Origin: DATKSS01 sp049582065 | GTDB lineage: Bacteria; Chloroflexota; Dormibacteria; Dormibacterales; Dormibacteraceae | Length of the DNA: 17,536 nucleotides | Direction: 5' to 3' | Assembly (NCBI GenBank): GCA_049582065.1 | Contig: JBAUTF010000063.1 | Coordinates: 1-17,536 of the forward strand | Shown here: one piece after another, positions 7,206 to 14,827 of the stretch | How positions within the stretch are numbered: position 1 is the first letter of the stretch | Layout of the letters: the number at the start of each line of letters is the position of its first letter | Made by a program: the position numbers and the translations under genes | The notes under the pieces: model-generated | What the model saw: only the letters and a program-made list of their open reading frames with translations | What the model was told of the DNA's origin: nothing | Database searches by the model: none

Positions 7206-8171
7206 TTGCGCATCAACCGATATGCGACCCATGCCGTGGTTCTGCTGGTCGCTGCTGTCCTGTCCGCCTACAGCTATTCGAGTTATCTCGAACCGGCGCG
7301 GGGCTCGATCGATGCGCGTGCGGCCAGCGTCGGCGGGGCCGTGGGTGATGTGTCAGTGGGTCGGGACACGACGATCATCAAGCCGCTGTCTATTCCGACC
7401 TCGACCATTCCGAGCCGCGCACCGATCTTCTACAAGGTCAAAGACGGCGATACGCTGCCTGGAATCGCGACCACGCTTGGCGTTCCCTTGCGGCAGATCA
7501 CCTGGTCGAACCCAGGCCTGCGCAATCCACTCAAGGTAGGAGAGGTTCTCCGCTACGCGCCCGTGCCGGGCTTCGTCGTCGCCGTCAAGTCCGGCGATTC
7601 GCTTGAGAGCGTGGCGGCGACCTATGGAATCGACCCGACGACCATCGTCGACTTCAATCGCGTCCGCGACCCGCTGACGGCCGGATCGGTGCTCGTGATC
7701 CCGGTCGACCCTGAAGTGGGGCCGAATCTTTCGTCTGGCGTGCCGGCCGACCCGATCAAGCCGGGCCAGCTGGTGTGCCCGATCCCGGGCGCCTCGATCA
7801 TCCAGAAATTCGGTCCGACGTCGTTCGCCCTCGAGCCGGCCTACGACGGCTACCCGCACTTTCACACCGGCGTCGACATCCTCGCGGGGTACGGCGTCCC
7901 TATCGCCGCGGCGGCGGGCGGAAGGGTGACGGCGGTGGGTCCGGAAGGTGCCTTCGGCATCCGCGTCGAGGTGACAGACAGCTACGGGCTGGTCGAGATC
8001 TACGCGCACATGGAGCAAGTCTCCGTCGCGCTGGGACAGCTCGTGCAGCAGGGCGACAACGTCGGTCTGGTGGGCAGCACCGGGCTATCGATTGGATCGC
8101 ACCTCCATCTGCAGCTCGAGGTTGGCGGTGTGCCGACCGACCCGATGCCTCTCATCGGCTGCGCCGCCTGA
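7206..8171 (+). CDS. secreted or membrane-anchored LysM-M23 metallopeptidase
   Basis: A 321-aa exported protein starting at TTG. The N-terminus RINRYATHAVVLLVAAVL is a signal or anchor. Two LysM-like modules lie at about 76-118 (YKVKDGDTLPGIA) and 124-166. The C-terminal M23 (lysostaphin/NlpD-type) domain covers about 190-315 and shows HTGVD with zinc ligands His220 and Asp224, YAHM with His268, and HLHLQLE with His299 and His301. All motif residues are present, so it should be an active peptidoglycan endopeptidase, unlike EnvC/NlpD-type activators that have lost ligands. It is transcribed away from its CHAP paralogue. It is monocistronic, with a gap of about 200 bp and an unrelated flavoenzyme following. 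Confidence 0.9.
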   Translation: MRINRYATHAVVLLVAAVLSAYSYSSYLEPARGSIDARAASVGGAVGDVSVGRDTTIIKPLSIPTSTIPSRAPIFYKVKDGDTLPGIATTLGVPLRQITWSNPGLRNPLKVGEVLRYAPVPGFVVAVKSGDSLESVAATYGIDPTTIVDFNRVRDPLTAGSVLVIPVDPEVGPNLSSGVPADPIKPGQLVCPIPGASIIQKFGPTSFALEPAYDGYPHFHTGVDILAGYGVPIAAAAGGRVTAVGPEGAFGIRVEVTDSYGLVEIYAHMEQVSVALGQLVQQGDNVGLVGSTGLSIGSHLHLQLEVGGVPTDPMPLIGCAA

Positions 8172-8374
8172 TCGACGCCAGCCCATTCGTACCTGACCCG
8201 TCGCCCGCGACAGTTCGGATGTCCATTTCTGCGCGCGCCCGCCGCGATGACGCCCCCGAGGCCGGAACCACCCACTTTTAGAATGGGTTCTCCCGGCTTT
8301 CATCGTGTCGAAGGGCGACACTCGCAAAGCGACGCGCGCGCGAAACCGGCCGGCCCGCTCCCTAGGATTGACCT
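8172..8374. other. intergenic stretch after the M23 gene
   Basis: No gene seen. An imperfect hairpin lies at 8262-8296 (outer CCGG/CCGG, inner ACCCA/TGGGT around an A/T-rich loop). It lacks a T-tract, so its role as terminator is doubtful. A TAGAAT at 8279-8284 could be a -10 for the next gene, but I see no matching -35. Confidence 0.3.
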
Positions 8375-9331
8375 GTGAGCCGGCTGCACACGCCCGTTTG
8401 CGACCTGCTCGGAATCGACGTCCCGATCCTCCAGGCCGGCATGGCCGGCTGCACCACGCCCGAGCTCGTGGCGGCCGTGAGCAACGCCGGCGGCCTGGGG
8501 ATCATCGGCGGCCTCCGGATGAGTGCCGACCAGCTCCGCAACGACATCCGCCGCGTGCGTGAGCTCACCACCCGTCCTTTCGGCGTCAATCACGTCGTCT
8601 GCCTGCTCGACAACGCGGCGTTCGAGGTGACCATCGCGCAGCGGGTGTCGGTGCTGTCACTCGCCTGGGGCCAGTCGAGCGACCTCACGTACCGAGCCCA
8701 CGACGCTGGGCTCAAGGTCGTGCACATGGTCACCAGCCCGGAGGAGGCGGGACAGATCGCCGCGGACGGAGCGGACGTGGTGGTCGCGCAGGGCAACGAG
8801 GGCGGCGGCCACGTCGGCCACATGTCCACCCTCCCTCTTGTGCCCCAGGTGGTCGACTCTGTCGGCTCGGTCCCCGTTCTTGCGGCCGGGGGAATCGCGG
8901 ACGGCCGTGGCCTGGCCGCGGTGCTCATGCTCGGCGCACAGGGAGCCCTGATGGGCACCCGGTTCCTGGCCACTCATGAAGCGCGCGCCCGTGGCCGCTC
9001 GAAGGACGTGATCCTCAACGCGCTCGGCAGCCAGACTGTGACGAGCAAGTTCTATGACGACGTGCTCGACATCTTCTGGCCTGGCTCGGTCGTGCGTTCG
9101 ATCAGGCACCCCATGCTCGACGAATGGGCCGAGCGCCCGCAGGAATGGGGCCTGGCGGCCGGCCAGCTGCGGCCCGCTCTCGAGGCGGCGCTGGCGTCGG
9201 GCGACTTCGTGCTCGCGGGCGAGTCGAGCGGGCTCATTCACGACATCGTGCCGGCGGGAGAGCTCGTCGAGCGGATCGCCCGGCATGCCGAGGAGGTCCT
9301 TGAGGGGGCCTACGGTCCTCCGCGGACGTAG
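8375..9331 (+). CDS. nitronate monooxygenase / 2-nitropropane dioxygenase-like flavoprotein
   Basis: A 318-aa FMN-binding TIM-barrel protein. Family members oxidise alkyl nitronates to carbonyl compounds and nitrite; the related FabK is an enoyl-ACP reductase. PILQAGM (17-23) begins the barrel. QGNEGGGH (139-146) ends with the catalytic-base candidate His146. AAGGIADGRG (170-179) and GAQGALMGTRFLATHE (187-202) bind the FMN phosphate. Length fits class II-type members. The start is GTG, with AGGA 8 nt upstream. It is convergent with, and overlaps by 22 bp, a FabG-like reductase gene. A FabK-type role is possible, but the QGxEGGGH motif fits nitronate monooxygenase equally well. Confidence 0.87.
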   Translation: MSRLHTPVCDLLGIDVPILQAGMAGCTTPELVAAVSNAGGLGIIGGLRMSADQLRNDIRRVRELTTRPFGVNHVVCLLDNAAFEVTIAQRVSVLSLAWGQSSDLTYRAHDAGLKVVHMVTSPEEAGQIAADGADVVVAQGNEGGGHVGHMSTLPLVPQVVDSVGSVPVLAAGGIADGRGLAAVLMLGAQGALMGTRFLATHEARARGRSKDVILNALGSQTVTSKFYDDVLDIFWPGSVVRSIRHPMLDEWAERPQEWGLAAGQLRPALEAALASGDFVLAGESSGLIHDIVPAGELVERIARHAEEVLEGAYGPPRT

Positions 9332-10047
9332 ATCGTCTGGCCCGAGACGAAGCCGGCCTCTTCGCTGCAGAGAAAAGCGATCACGGAAGCGATGTCCTCC
9401 GGGCGCCCCACGCGCCGCAGCGGGGTCTGGGATGCCGCGCCCTGCTTGAACGCCTCGTAGTCGACGCCCATCCGCTCGGCCGTCGCGCGGGTCATCCGGG
9501 TGTCGACAAAACCAGGCGCCACCGCGTTGACGTTGACGTTGAACTGCCCGAGCTCGATCGCGAGCGTTCGGGCCATCCCCTGGAGCCCCGCTTTCGCAGT
9601 CGAGTAATTGGTCTGCCCTCGGTTGCCGAGTGCCGAGGTCGACGAGAGAAAGACCATTTTTCCGTACTTCTGCTCGACCATGTGCTTCTGCGCTGCGCGG
9701 GCGCAGAAGAAAGTACCTTTCAGGTGGGTGTCGATGACCGCGTCCCAGTCGTCGTCGGTCATCTTGAAGAGGAGGTTGTCGCGCGTGATGCCGGCGCAGG
9801 CGACCAGGACGTCCAGCTTGCCCAGCTCCTTCACGGTCCGGGCGACCATCGCTTCCACCTGCTCGCGGTCTGTGACGTCACAGGCGATCGCGAGGCCCTT
9901 GAGGGGGCGGGCCACCTCTTCTGCAGGCGCCACGTCCATGTCCGAGACCGCGACCCTGGCGCCTTCGGCGGAGAGCAGCCGGGCGGTGGCGGCGCCGATG
10001 CCGCGCCCTCCTCCGGTGATCAGAGCGACCCGACCGTCAAATCTCAT
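9310..10047 (-). CDS. FabG-like SDR (3-oxoacyl-ACP/acyl-CoA reductase type)
   Basis: A 245-aa classical SDR, the exact size of FabG/PhaB enzymes that reduce 3-ketoacyl thioesters with NADPH. TGGGRGIG is at 11-18, CAGI at 84-87, and the catalytic residues are Ser135, Tyr148 and Lys152 (YSTAK). SGQTIYVRGG at the C-terminus is the usual FabG ending. Its ATG (10047) overlaps the TGA of the upstream gamma-glutamyltransferase-like gene as ATGA, so the two are translationally coupled. The longer open frame reaching 10740 is an antisense-free out-of-frame extension into that gene. The substrate is uncertain: no ACP, FabD or FabF gene lies nearby, so a catabolic or specialised role is as likely as fatty-acid synthesis. 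Confidence 0.9.
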   Translation of the reverse strand: MRFDGRVALITGGGRGIGAATARLLSAEGARVAVSDMDVAPAEEVARPLKGLAIACDVTDREQVEAMVARTVKELGKLDVLVACAGITRDNLLFKMTDDDWDAVIDTHLKGTFFCARAAQKHMVEQKYGKMVFLSSTSALGNRGQTNYSTAKAGLQGMARTLAIELGQFNVNVNAVAPGFVDTRMTRATAERMGVDYEAFKQGAASQTPLRRVGRPEDIASVIAFLCSEEAGFVSGQTIYVRGGP

Positions 10048-11636
10048 CGTGTCTCCGTGTCGAATGCGGCGCCCCCGTCCTTCCTCGGGTCCGACGCGCC
10101 GTGCAGGTAGCCGTCCCTCTCCGCCACGATCACCTGCGGACGGGCGAAGTATGAATCGTAGTTGAGCGCGCGACGGTTGACCCTGTAGCCCATCGCCTCC
10201 AGGCCGTCGCAAACGACGCGAGGTACCCGCGCCTCCGCCTGCACGATGTCGCCCTGGAAGTCCACTCGCGGGGCGCTCACCGCCTCGACGGGCGACATCT
10301 GGTGGTCGATGACGTTGACCAGCACCTGCAGCACCGCCGTGACGATCTTGGTTCCGCCCGGCGCGCCAATACACGCGCGGAGCTTGCCGCGGTCGAAGAC
10401 CAGCGTCGGGGTCATCATCGTCACCCGTGTCTTTCCAGGACGAATCGAGTTGGGCATGCCCGGTCGCGGGTCGAAGCAGTTCATGTAGTCGTTGTAGCCG
10501 AAGCCAAGCCCGGGTGTGACGACCCCGCTCGCGGAGCCGAGCGTGTGGGTCAGAGACACCGCCTCGCCCGAGTCGTCGACCACGCACACCTGCGTCGTCT
10601 CGGGCCGGTCGTGGGCCTGGACGCCGGCGGCGGCGACCTCCCTCGCCTTGGCGGCGTACTGCTTGTCCGCGAGCGCGCCGCTCGGGACCTCGACGAAGCG
10701 CGGGTCGGCGATGTGCAGCTCGCGGTCCGCCACCGCCCACGCCATCGCTTCCACGAGCAGGCGCGCCGCCTCGGTGCTCGGCCAGCCATGAGACCCGAGG
10801 TCGTAACCCTCGAGGAAGTTCAGCATCTGGAGCAGGGTGAGACCTCCGGCCGGCGGCCCCGCCGCCACGACCTGCAGCCCCCGGTAGGTGCCACGTATGG
10901 GCTCGGCCACGTTGACCTTGTAGCCCGCGAGGTCCTCCTTGGTGATGAACCCGTCGTGGGCGACGAAATCAGCCGCGATCTCTTCGGCGATCTCACCTCG
11001 ATAGAAAGCGTCCGGACCATCGGCGGCCAGCCGTTCGAGGGTGAGGGCGTAGTCGGCCTGCACCATCCGCTCACCGATCGAGTACAGCTTGCCCTCGTGC
11101 GTGTAGATCGCTTTCGCCGCGGGGGTCGCCTGGATGCGCTGGACGTTCGGGACCACGTCCGGCCCGTAGTCCGTCGTCCAGTAGCCGTGCATGAAGCCGG
11201 TGACCGGGAATCCATCCCGCGCGATCGGGATGGCCGGTGCGATCGCCTGGTCCCACGAGATGGTGCCGAACTGGGACAGGGCAGCGTAAAGGCCCGCCAC
11301 GGTCCCAGGCACGCCGACGGCCTGATAGCCGACGTCGTTGACCCAGCCCTCCAGGACATAGCCGTAGCGGTCAGCCGCCTCGCGGAGAAAGATTCCCTCC
11401 CACTGGTCTTCGCGCGTCCGGGAGCCCGCCGTCGCGTAGAACTCGAGCAGCGTGTCGCCGGTCTTGGGGCTGTGCACCAGCATCGCCCCGCAACCGCCGA
11501 TTCCGCACATCTGCGGGTCGATCACCCCCTGCACGAACGCGCAGGTCACGGCCGCGTCGACGGCATTGCCCCCACGCCTCATGACCTCGAGGCCGACCTC
11601 GGCCGCCTGCGGCTGGGGACAGACGATGATCGCCAC
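10044..11636 (-). CDS. gamma-glutamyltransferase family Ntn-hydrolase (cytoplasmic type)
   Basis: A 530-aa member of the gamma-glutamyltranspeptidase family, made as a precursor that cleaves itself before a threonine and acts on gamma-glutamyl or related amides. The large-subunit region has RGGNAVDAAV (21-30) and DPQMCGIGG (40-48). The processing site is ETTQVCVVD, with Thr347 as predicted new N-terminus and nucleophile. GSASGVVTPGLGFGYND (367-383) and GAPGG (424-428) are family hallmarks. It departs from classical Ggt: TTQVCVVD replaces TTHxSVVD, and RVTMMTP stands where SSMSP is expected. There is no signal peptide, so it should be cytoplasmic and may be an amidohydrolase rather than a glutathione hydrolase. 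It starts at GTG, 17 bp after the permease stop. Confidence 0.87.
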   Translation of the reverse strand: MAIIVCPQPQAAEVGLEVMRRGGNAVDAAVTCAFVQGVIDPQMCGIGGCGAMLVHSPKTGDTLLEFYATAGSRTREDQWEGIFLREAADRYGYVLEGWVNDVGYQAVGVPGTVAGLYAALSQFGTISWDQAIAPAIPIARDGFPVTGFMHGYWTTDYGPDVVPNVQRIQATPAAKAIYTHEGKLYSIGERMVQADYALTLERLAADGPDAFYRGEIAEEIAADFVAHDGFITKEDLAGYKVNVAEPIRGTYRGLQVVAAGPPAGGLTLLQMLNFLEGYDLGSHGWPSTEAARLLVEAMAWAVADRELHIADPRFVEVPSGALADKQYAAKAREVAAAGVQAHDRPETTQVCVVDDSGEAVSLTHTLGSASGVVTPGLGFGYNDYMNCFDPRPGMPNSIRPGKTRVTMMTPTLVFDRGKLRACIGAPGGTKIVTAVLQVLVNVIDHQMSPVEAVSAPRVDFQGDIVQAEARVPRVVCDGLEAMGYRVNRRALNYDSYFARPQVIVAERDGYLHGASDPRKDGGAAFDTETR

Positions 11637-11653
11637 GCCGCTAACTTAGCCGT

Positions 11654-12865
11654 TCAGTGTTGGTGGTGCTCGTGATCGCCGTGCTGAGCGTGGTCGCGAC
11701 CATGGGCGTCACCATGGCCTCCCCCGTGCCCAGGCTGGGCCATCATGCGCAGCATCTCGGGGCCGCCCGTGCGCACGAAACGGTAGAAAAGTACGGCGAT
11801 CAGAGCGATGAAGCCGAGGTTCAGGAAGGTCGTGTAGTTCCAGCCCGGTGATGCCGTCAACGCCGAGACGTGGAAATGCGCAGGCGTCAGACCGAAAACG
11901 TTGAAGGCGACGCCGACGACGAACCCTGCGAGCGCCATGGCCACGTACGAGACGGCGAGCAAGTAGGTGCTCATCCGGCCACCGTAGTACTTCCGGTAGA
12001 TGTTGATGATCGGCAGGATGATCAGGTCGGCGAAGATGAAGCTGACGACTCCGCCGAAGCTGATGCCGCCGTTCCAAAGCACGGCCGCGAGCGGCACATT
12101 GCCGACCGAGCATACGAAGCTGATCATCGAGAGCAGAGGTCCGACGAGCGGTCCCCAGAACGCGTTCACGGTCTGGTTGGAGGTGAAGAAGAAAGCGTGC
12201 CAGAAGCTGGTCGGGACCCAGGCGGCGAGCGCGCCGGCGACCAACAGGCCCACGACCAGGTCCACATAGATGCTGTAGGCGTCCATGAAGAAGTAGTGGC
12301 TGATCGCGGTGTAGGCATCCGCGCTGAACAGCCTCCGCACGAATGACCCCCCGGTGACCGACAGGTCCATCTCGCCATGCCCTTCCATCGTCGAGGCGAC
12401 GATTCCCTTCTCCGCCTGCACCTTCGCCGCGGCGATCATGCGGTCACGAAGCGTGAGCTTGAAGAGGATCCACAGGATCGCCGCCATCAAGAGGCCGCCG
12501 GCAAATTCTGCGCCGACGAACTGCCAGCCCAGGAGGACGAGCAGCACCAGCCCCAGCTCGAACACCAGGTTGGTCGAAGCGAACTCGAAGATGATCGCGT
12601 TGACGAACGACGCGCCTTTGCGAAAGAGGCTGCGGGCGAGCGCGACGGCCGCGTAGGAACAGCTCGAGCTGGCCGCCCCGAAGGCACACGCAAACAGGAA
12701 CCCTCGCGCGTCGGAGCGGCCAAGGACACGAGCGACTGCCTGTTTCGGCACGAGCGCCTGCACGATCGCGGAAAGCACGAAACCGAGTGCGAGGGGCCAG
12801 AGCACCTCCCAGAACATGTCGAACGCGGCAACCAGCGCGGATCCCACCGCCTGCAGCAGCGTCAT
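11654..12865 (-). CDS. COG0701/ArsP-like permease with His-rich C-terminal tail
   Basis: A 403-aa polytopic membrane protein with roughly eight to ten hydrophobic segments. It resembles the COG0701 (DUF318) permeases, which include the organoarsenical exporter ArsP. SSSCSYAAVALA (66-77, Cys69) and CSVGNVPLAAVLWNGG (252-267, Cys252) are the two characteristic cysteine-containing segments. The last 24 residues contain nine histidines, suggesting metal binding at the membrane surface. TTG at 12868 is also in frame, but the adjacent ATG at 12865 is preferred. A seven-codon upstream ORF (12885-12865) ends in TGATG overlap with this ATG, though it has no RBS. It is first of a three-gene operon with a gamma-glutamyltransferase-like protein and an SDR. 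The cargo is unknown. Confidence 0.82.
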   Translation of the reverse strand: MTLLQAVGSALVAAFDMFWEVLWPLALGFVLSAIVQALVPKQAVARVLGRSDARGFLFACAFGAASSSCSYAAVALARSLFRKGASFVNAIIFEFASTNLVFELGLVLLVLLGWQFVGAEFAGGLLMAAILWILFKLTLRDRMIAAAKVQAEKGIVASTMEGHGEMDLSVTGGSFVRRLFSADAYTAISHYFFMDAYSIYVDLVVGLLVAGALAAWVPTSFWHAFFFTSNQTVNAFWGPLVGPLLSMISFVCSVGNVPLAAVLWNGGISFGGVVSFIFADLIILPIINIYRKYYGGRMSTYLLAVSYVAMALAGFVVGVAFNVFGLTPAHFHVSALTASPGWNYTTFLNLGFIALIAVLFYRFVRTGGPEMLRMMAQPGHGGGHGDAHGRDHAQHGDHEHHQH

Positions 12866-12880
12866 CAACTGTTTCTTGAT
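12864..12880. promoter_or_regulatory. inverted repeat ATCAA-N7-TTGAT at the permease start
   Basis: A short dyad overlaps the permease translation start. ATCAA..TTGAT half-sites with a 6-7 bp centre resemble operators of ArsR-family repressors, and this gene belongs to a family often under such control. The arms are only 5 bp, so chance is not excluded. No ArsR-type regulator gene lies in the window. Confidence 0.25.
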
Positions 12881-13070
12881 CTCATACTGGGTGGAAAGTC
12901 AAGACTCGCGATCGACGGCAAGACCGCCCTCGCGAACCCGTTTTACGGGGCAAAGTGGAACACAGGTCGGCCGGTGCCACGTGCGGGATCGCGCAGGTCT
13001 TCCACTGGGTCTGCGGGCTCAACGCGATCGCGGGCCAGCCCCGGCAAGGTGGGCTGATCCGCCAGGGGCT
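12881..13070. other. spacer between histidine kinase and permease genes
   Basis: About 190 bp with no gene I can support. It includes a 10-bp palindrome CGCGATCGCG at 13023-13032. A plus-strand open frame to a TAA at 13072 matches nothing I recognise. No obvious terminator after the kinase. Confidence 0.35.
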
Positions 13071-14426
13071 CTAACCGGGCAGCTCGATCGTGAACGTGCT
13101 CCCGGCTCCGGCCTCGGTCTGGACGCGGATCGTCCCACCGTGGCGCTCTACCACCCTCCTCGCGATCGCCAGGCCCAGGCCGCTGCCCGAGTCGCTGCGC
13201 TGAAACCTCTCGAACAGGCGAGGCAGGCGGTCCTCGTCGATTCCAGGTCCGGTGTCGATGACGGCGATCTGGGGGCCCGTGGAGCCCCTGTCGACTCGCA
13301 GCCTGACCGCGGCGCCGCGCGGGCTGACCCTCACCGCGTTATCGACCAGGTTGGCCACCGCTTCACGCAGAAGGTCCTTGTCGGCGCTGACGCGAGCCGG
13401 CGCCCTGACCTCGGTGACGAGCCCGACGCCCGAGGTGCCCGCCTGCGCTGCATAGGCTTGCACAATATCGGCCGTCAGCTCCGCCAGATCGACGAGCTCG
13501 CGGCGGAGTGGGACGTCTTCGTCCGCGTGGGCGAGCGCGCGCAGTCGGCCCAGCATCCCTTTCATCCGCTCGGCCTCGGCCACGCTGTCGGCTATGGCAT
13601 CCGCGGCCACTCCCCCGCGGTTGGCGCGCCGGAGTATGGAAAGGTTGGTCATGATCGTCGCCAGCGGAGTCGCGACCTGGTGCGAGACGTCGGTCAGGAA
13701 GCGGCGCTGCGCTGCCAGCACCGCGGCGAGCTGCTCGTTGGCGTCGGCCTGGGCCTTGATCGCACGGTTCATCCGGTAGATCAGAGGGAGCACGATCAGA
13801 GGCAGCGGAGCGGCCGGCGGAGCCTCCACCGCCAGCAGTGACACGGTTACCGCGCACGCGGCCAGGGTCAACAAGGCAGGCCAGGTGGCAAAGAAGGCGC
13901 TCTTCAGCAACGCGGAGTAAGGGCGCCGGCTGTGCAGCGCCCCCGGCAGGACGGCCAGCGTAAGGTTGACCGCCACATAGACAAGGCCCGCGGCCGTGGC
14001 ACGCAGGTCGTGCGCGACATCAAGGTCGTGGCCGATCGCGCCGACGATGGAAGCGAGCGCCGACGCGACCAGCACCGTGCCCGAGTTGATCGCGGTTTCA
14101 AACCAGGTTTGGCGAACCATGAGATTGGCTGCGACGACGCTGAGAGCGGCGACAGCCGGACCGATCCCGGGAGGCAGGAGCAAAGCAGCCACCAGGCAGG
14201 GCAGCGCGCCCAGATTGATCTTCTGCTCGGGGCCGATCTTGACCGGGAACCTCTCCGCGACCAGGACCGCGACGGCGCACGCCGGAATCAGTCCCCAACG
14301 CCAGGCTTCCGGCGTAGCAAAGCCGCCCTCGACCGCCGCGATCAACGCCAGGAGCAAGCCGCCGGCCGGGATGGCGAGGACAACCGCCTTCAGCGGCGCT
14401 GTCAGGCTCGCGAAAGCGGGCCTCAT
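13071..14426 (-). CDS. polytopic membrane sensor histidine kinase
   Basis: A 451-aa HisKA/HATPase_c kinase. About six or seven hydrophobic helices fill residues 13-218 with short loops and no large extracellular domain, so it probably senses within the membrane or through a partner. A linker helix leads to the dimerisation domain, with phospho-accepting His249 in FLTDVSHQVATPL. The residue after His is Gln instead of the common Glu, and the usual Arg two positions later is Ala. ATP-binding boxes are N (Asn363 in LVDNAV), G1 (DTGPGID, 391-397), F (FERF, 405-408) and G2 (GSGLGLA, 414-420). It is last in an operon after a response regulator and a small secreted protein, 8 bp from the latter's stop. 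Confidence 0.92.
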   Translation of the reverse strand: MRPAFASLTAPLKAVVLAIPAGGLLLALIAAVEGGFATPEAWRWGLIPACAVAVLVAERFPVKIGPEQKINLGALPCLVAALLLPPGIGPAVAALSVVAANLMVRQTWFETAINSGTVLVASALASIVGAIGHDLDVAHDLRATAAGLVYVAVNLTLAVLPGALHSRRPYSALLKSAFFATWPALLTLAACAVTVSLLAVEAPPAAPLPLIVLPLIYRMNRAIKAQADANEQLAAVLAAQRRFLTDVSHQVATPLATIMTNLSILRRANRGGVAADAIADSVAEAERMKGMLGRLRALAHADEDVPLRRELVDLAELTADIVQAYAAQAGTSGVGLVTEVRAPARVSADKDLLREAVANLVDNAVRVSPRGAAVRLRVDRGSTGPQIAVIDTGPGIDEDRLPRLFERFQRSDSGSGLGLAIARRVVERHGGTIRVQTEAGAGSTFTIELPG

Positions 14427-14434
14427 GTGTGCTT

Positions 14435-14815
14435 TCAGCTGATGGGCACGTCGAGGTAAAGAGTGACCACCACGCCGCCCTCGCCGCCGACCTCCGAGCT
14501 GAGCTGGTAGCGGTTTTCGGAAGACACCACGTGGGCCTGGGAGACGCCCGAAGGGATCCGGACATTGACGGTGACAAGCGTGCCGCCGTGCCCGTCAGGC
14601 GCGGCGCTCGCGCCATCCGTGACCTGGCCCAGGACGTATCGGTACATCGGAGGGAGGTAAACCATGTTGTTGACCATGATGTTGTGGCCACCAGGGGTCA
14701 CCAGCTCGATCGGTGGGTCCGAAAGGCACCACGCGACGTTCGCCGAGGCGGTCGCTTGACCCGCCACGAGCATCAGACCCGCCGCCAACGTTCCGACCAA
14801 CAACCTCTTCTTCAT
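14435..14815 (-). CDS. small secreted protein encoded between regulator and kinase genes, unknown function
   Basis: 126 aa from the ATG at 14815. AGGGAG lies 8 nt upstream, while the in-frame GTG at 14824 has the purine stretch directly against it. MKKRLLVGTLAAGLMLVAG is a classic Sec signal, with likely cleavage after ATASA near residue 25 and a mature part of about 100 residues. No lipobox: the one cysteine (in NVAWCLSD) lies just past the cleavage site. The remainder alternates polar and hydrophobic residues (TLVTVNVRI, VVVTLYLDVPIS), suggesting a beta-sandwich. I recognise no family. Its place between a cognate regulator and kinase, with gaps of 12 and 8 bp, suggests it modulates the kinase at the outer membrane face or is a co-regulated envelope protein. 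Confidence 0.8.
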   Translation of the reverse strand: MKKRLLVGTLAAGLMLVAGQATASANVAWCLSDPPIELVTPGGHNIMVNNMVYLPPMYRYVLGQVTDGASAAPDGHGGTLVTVNVRIPSGVSQAHVVSSENRYQLSSEVGGEGGVVVTLYLDVPIS

Positions 14816-14827
14816 CTGCTCCACTCC

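Noticed and set aside
12880..13074. Plus-strand open frame with a faintly thiolase-like feel near its end
   Set aside because: No start with an RBS, and no family motif on closer reading.
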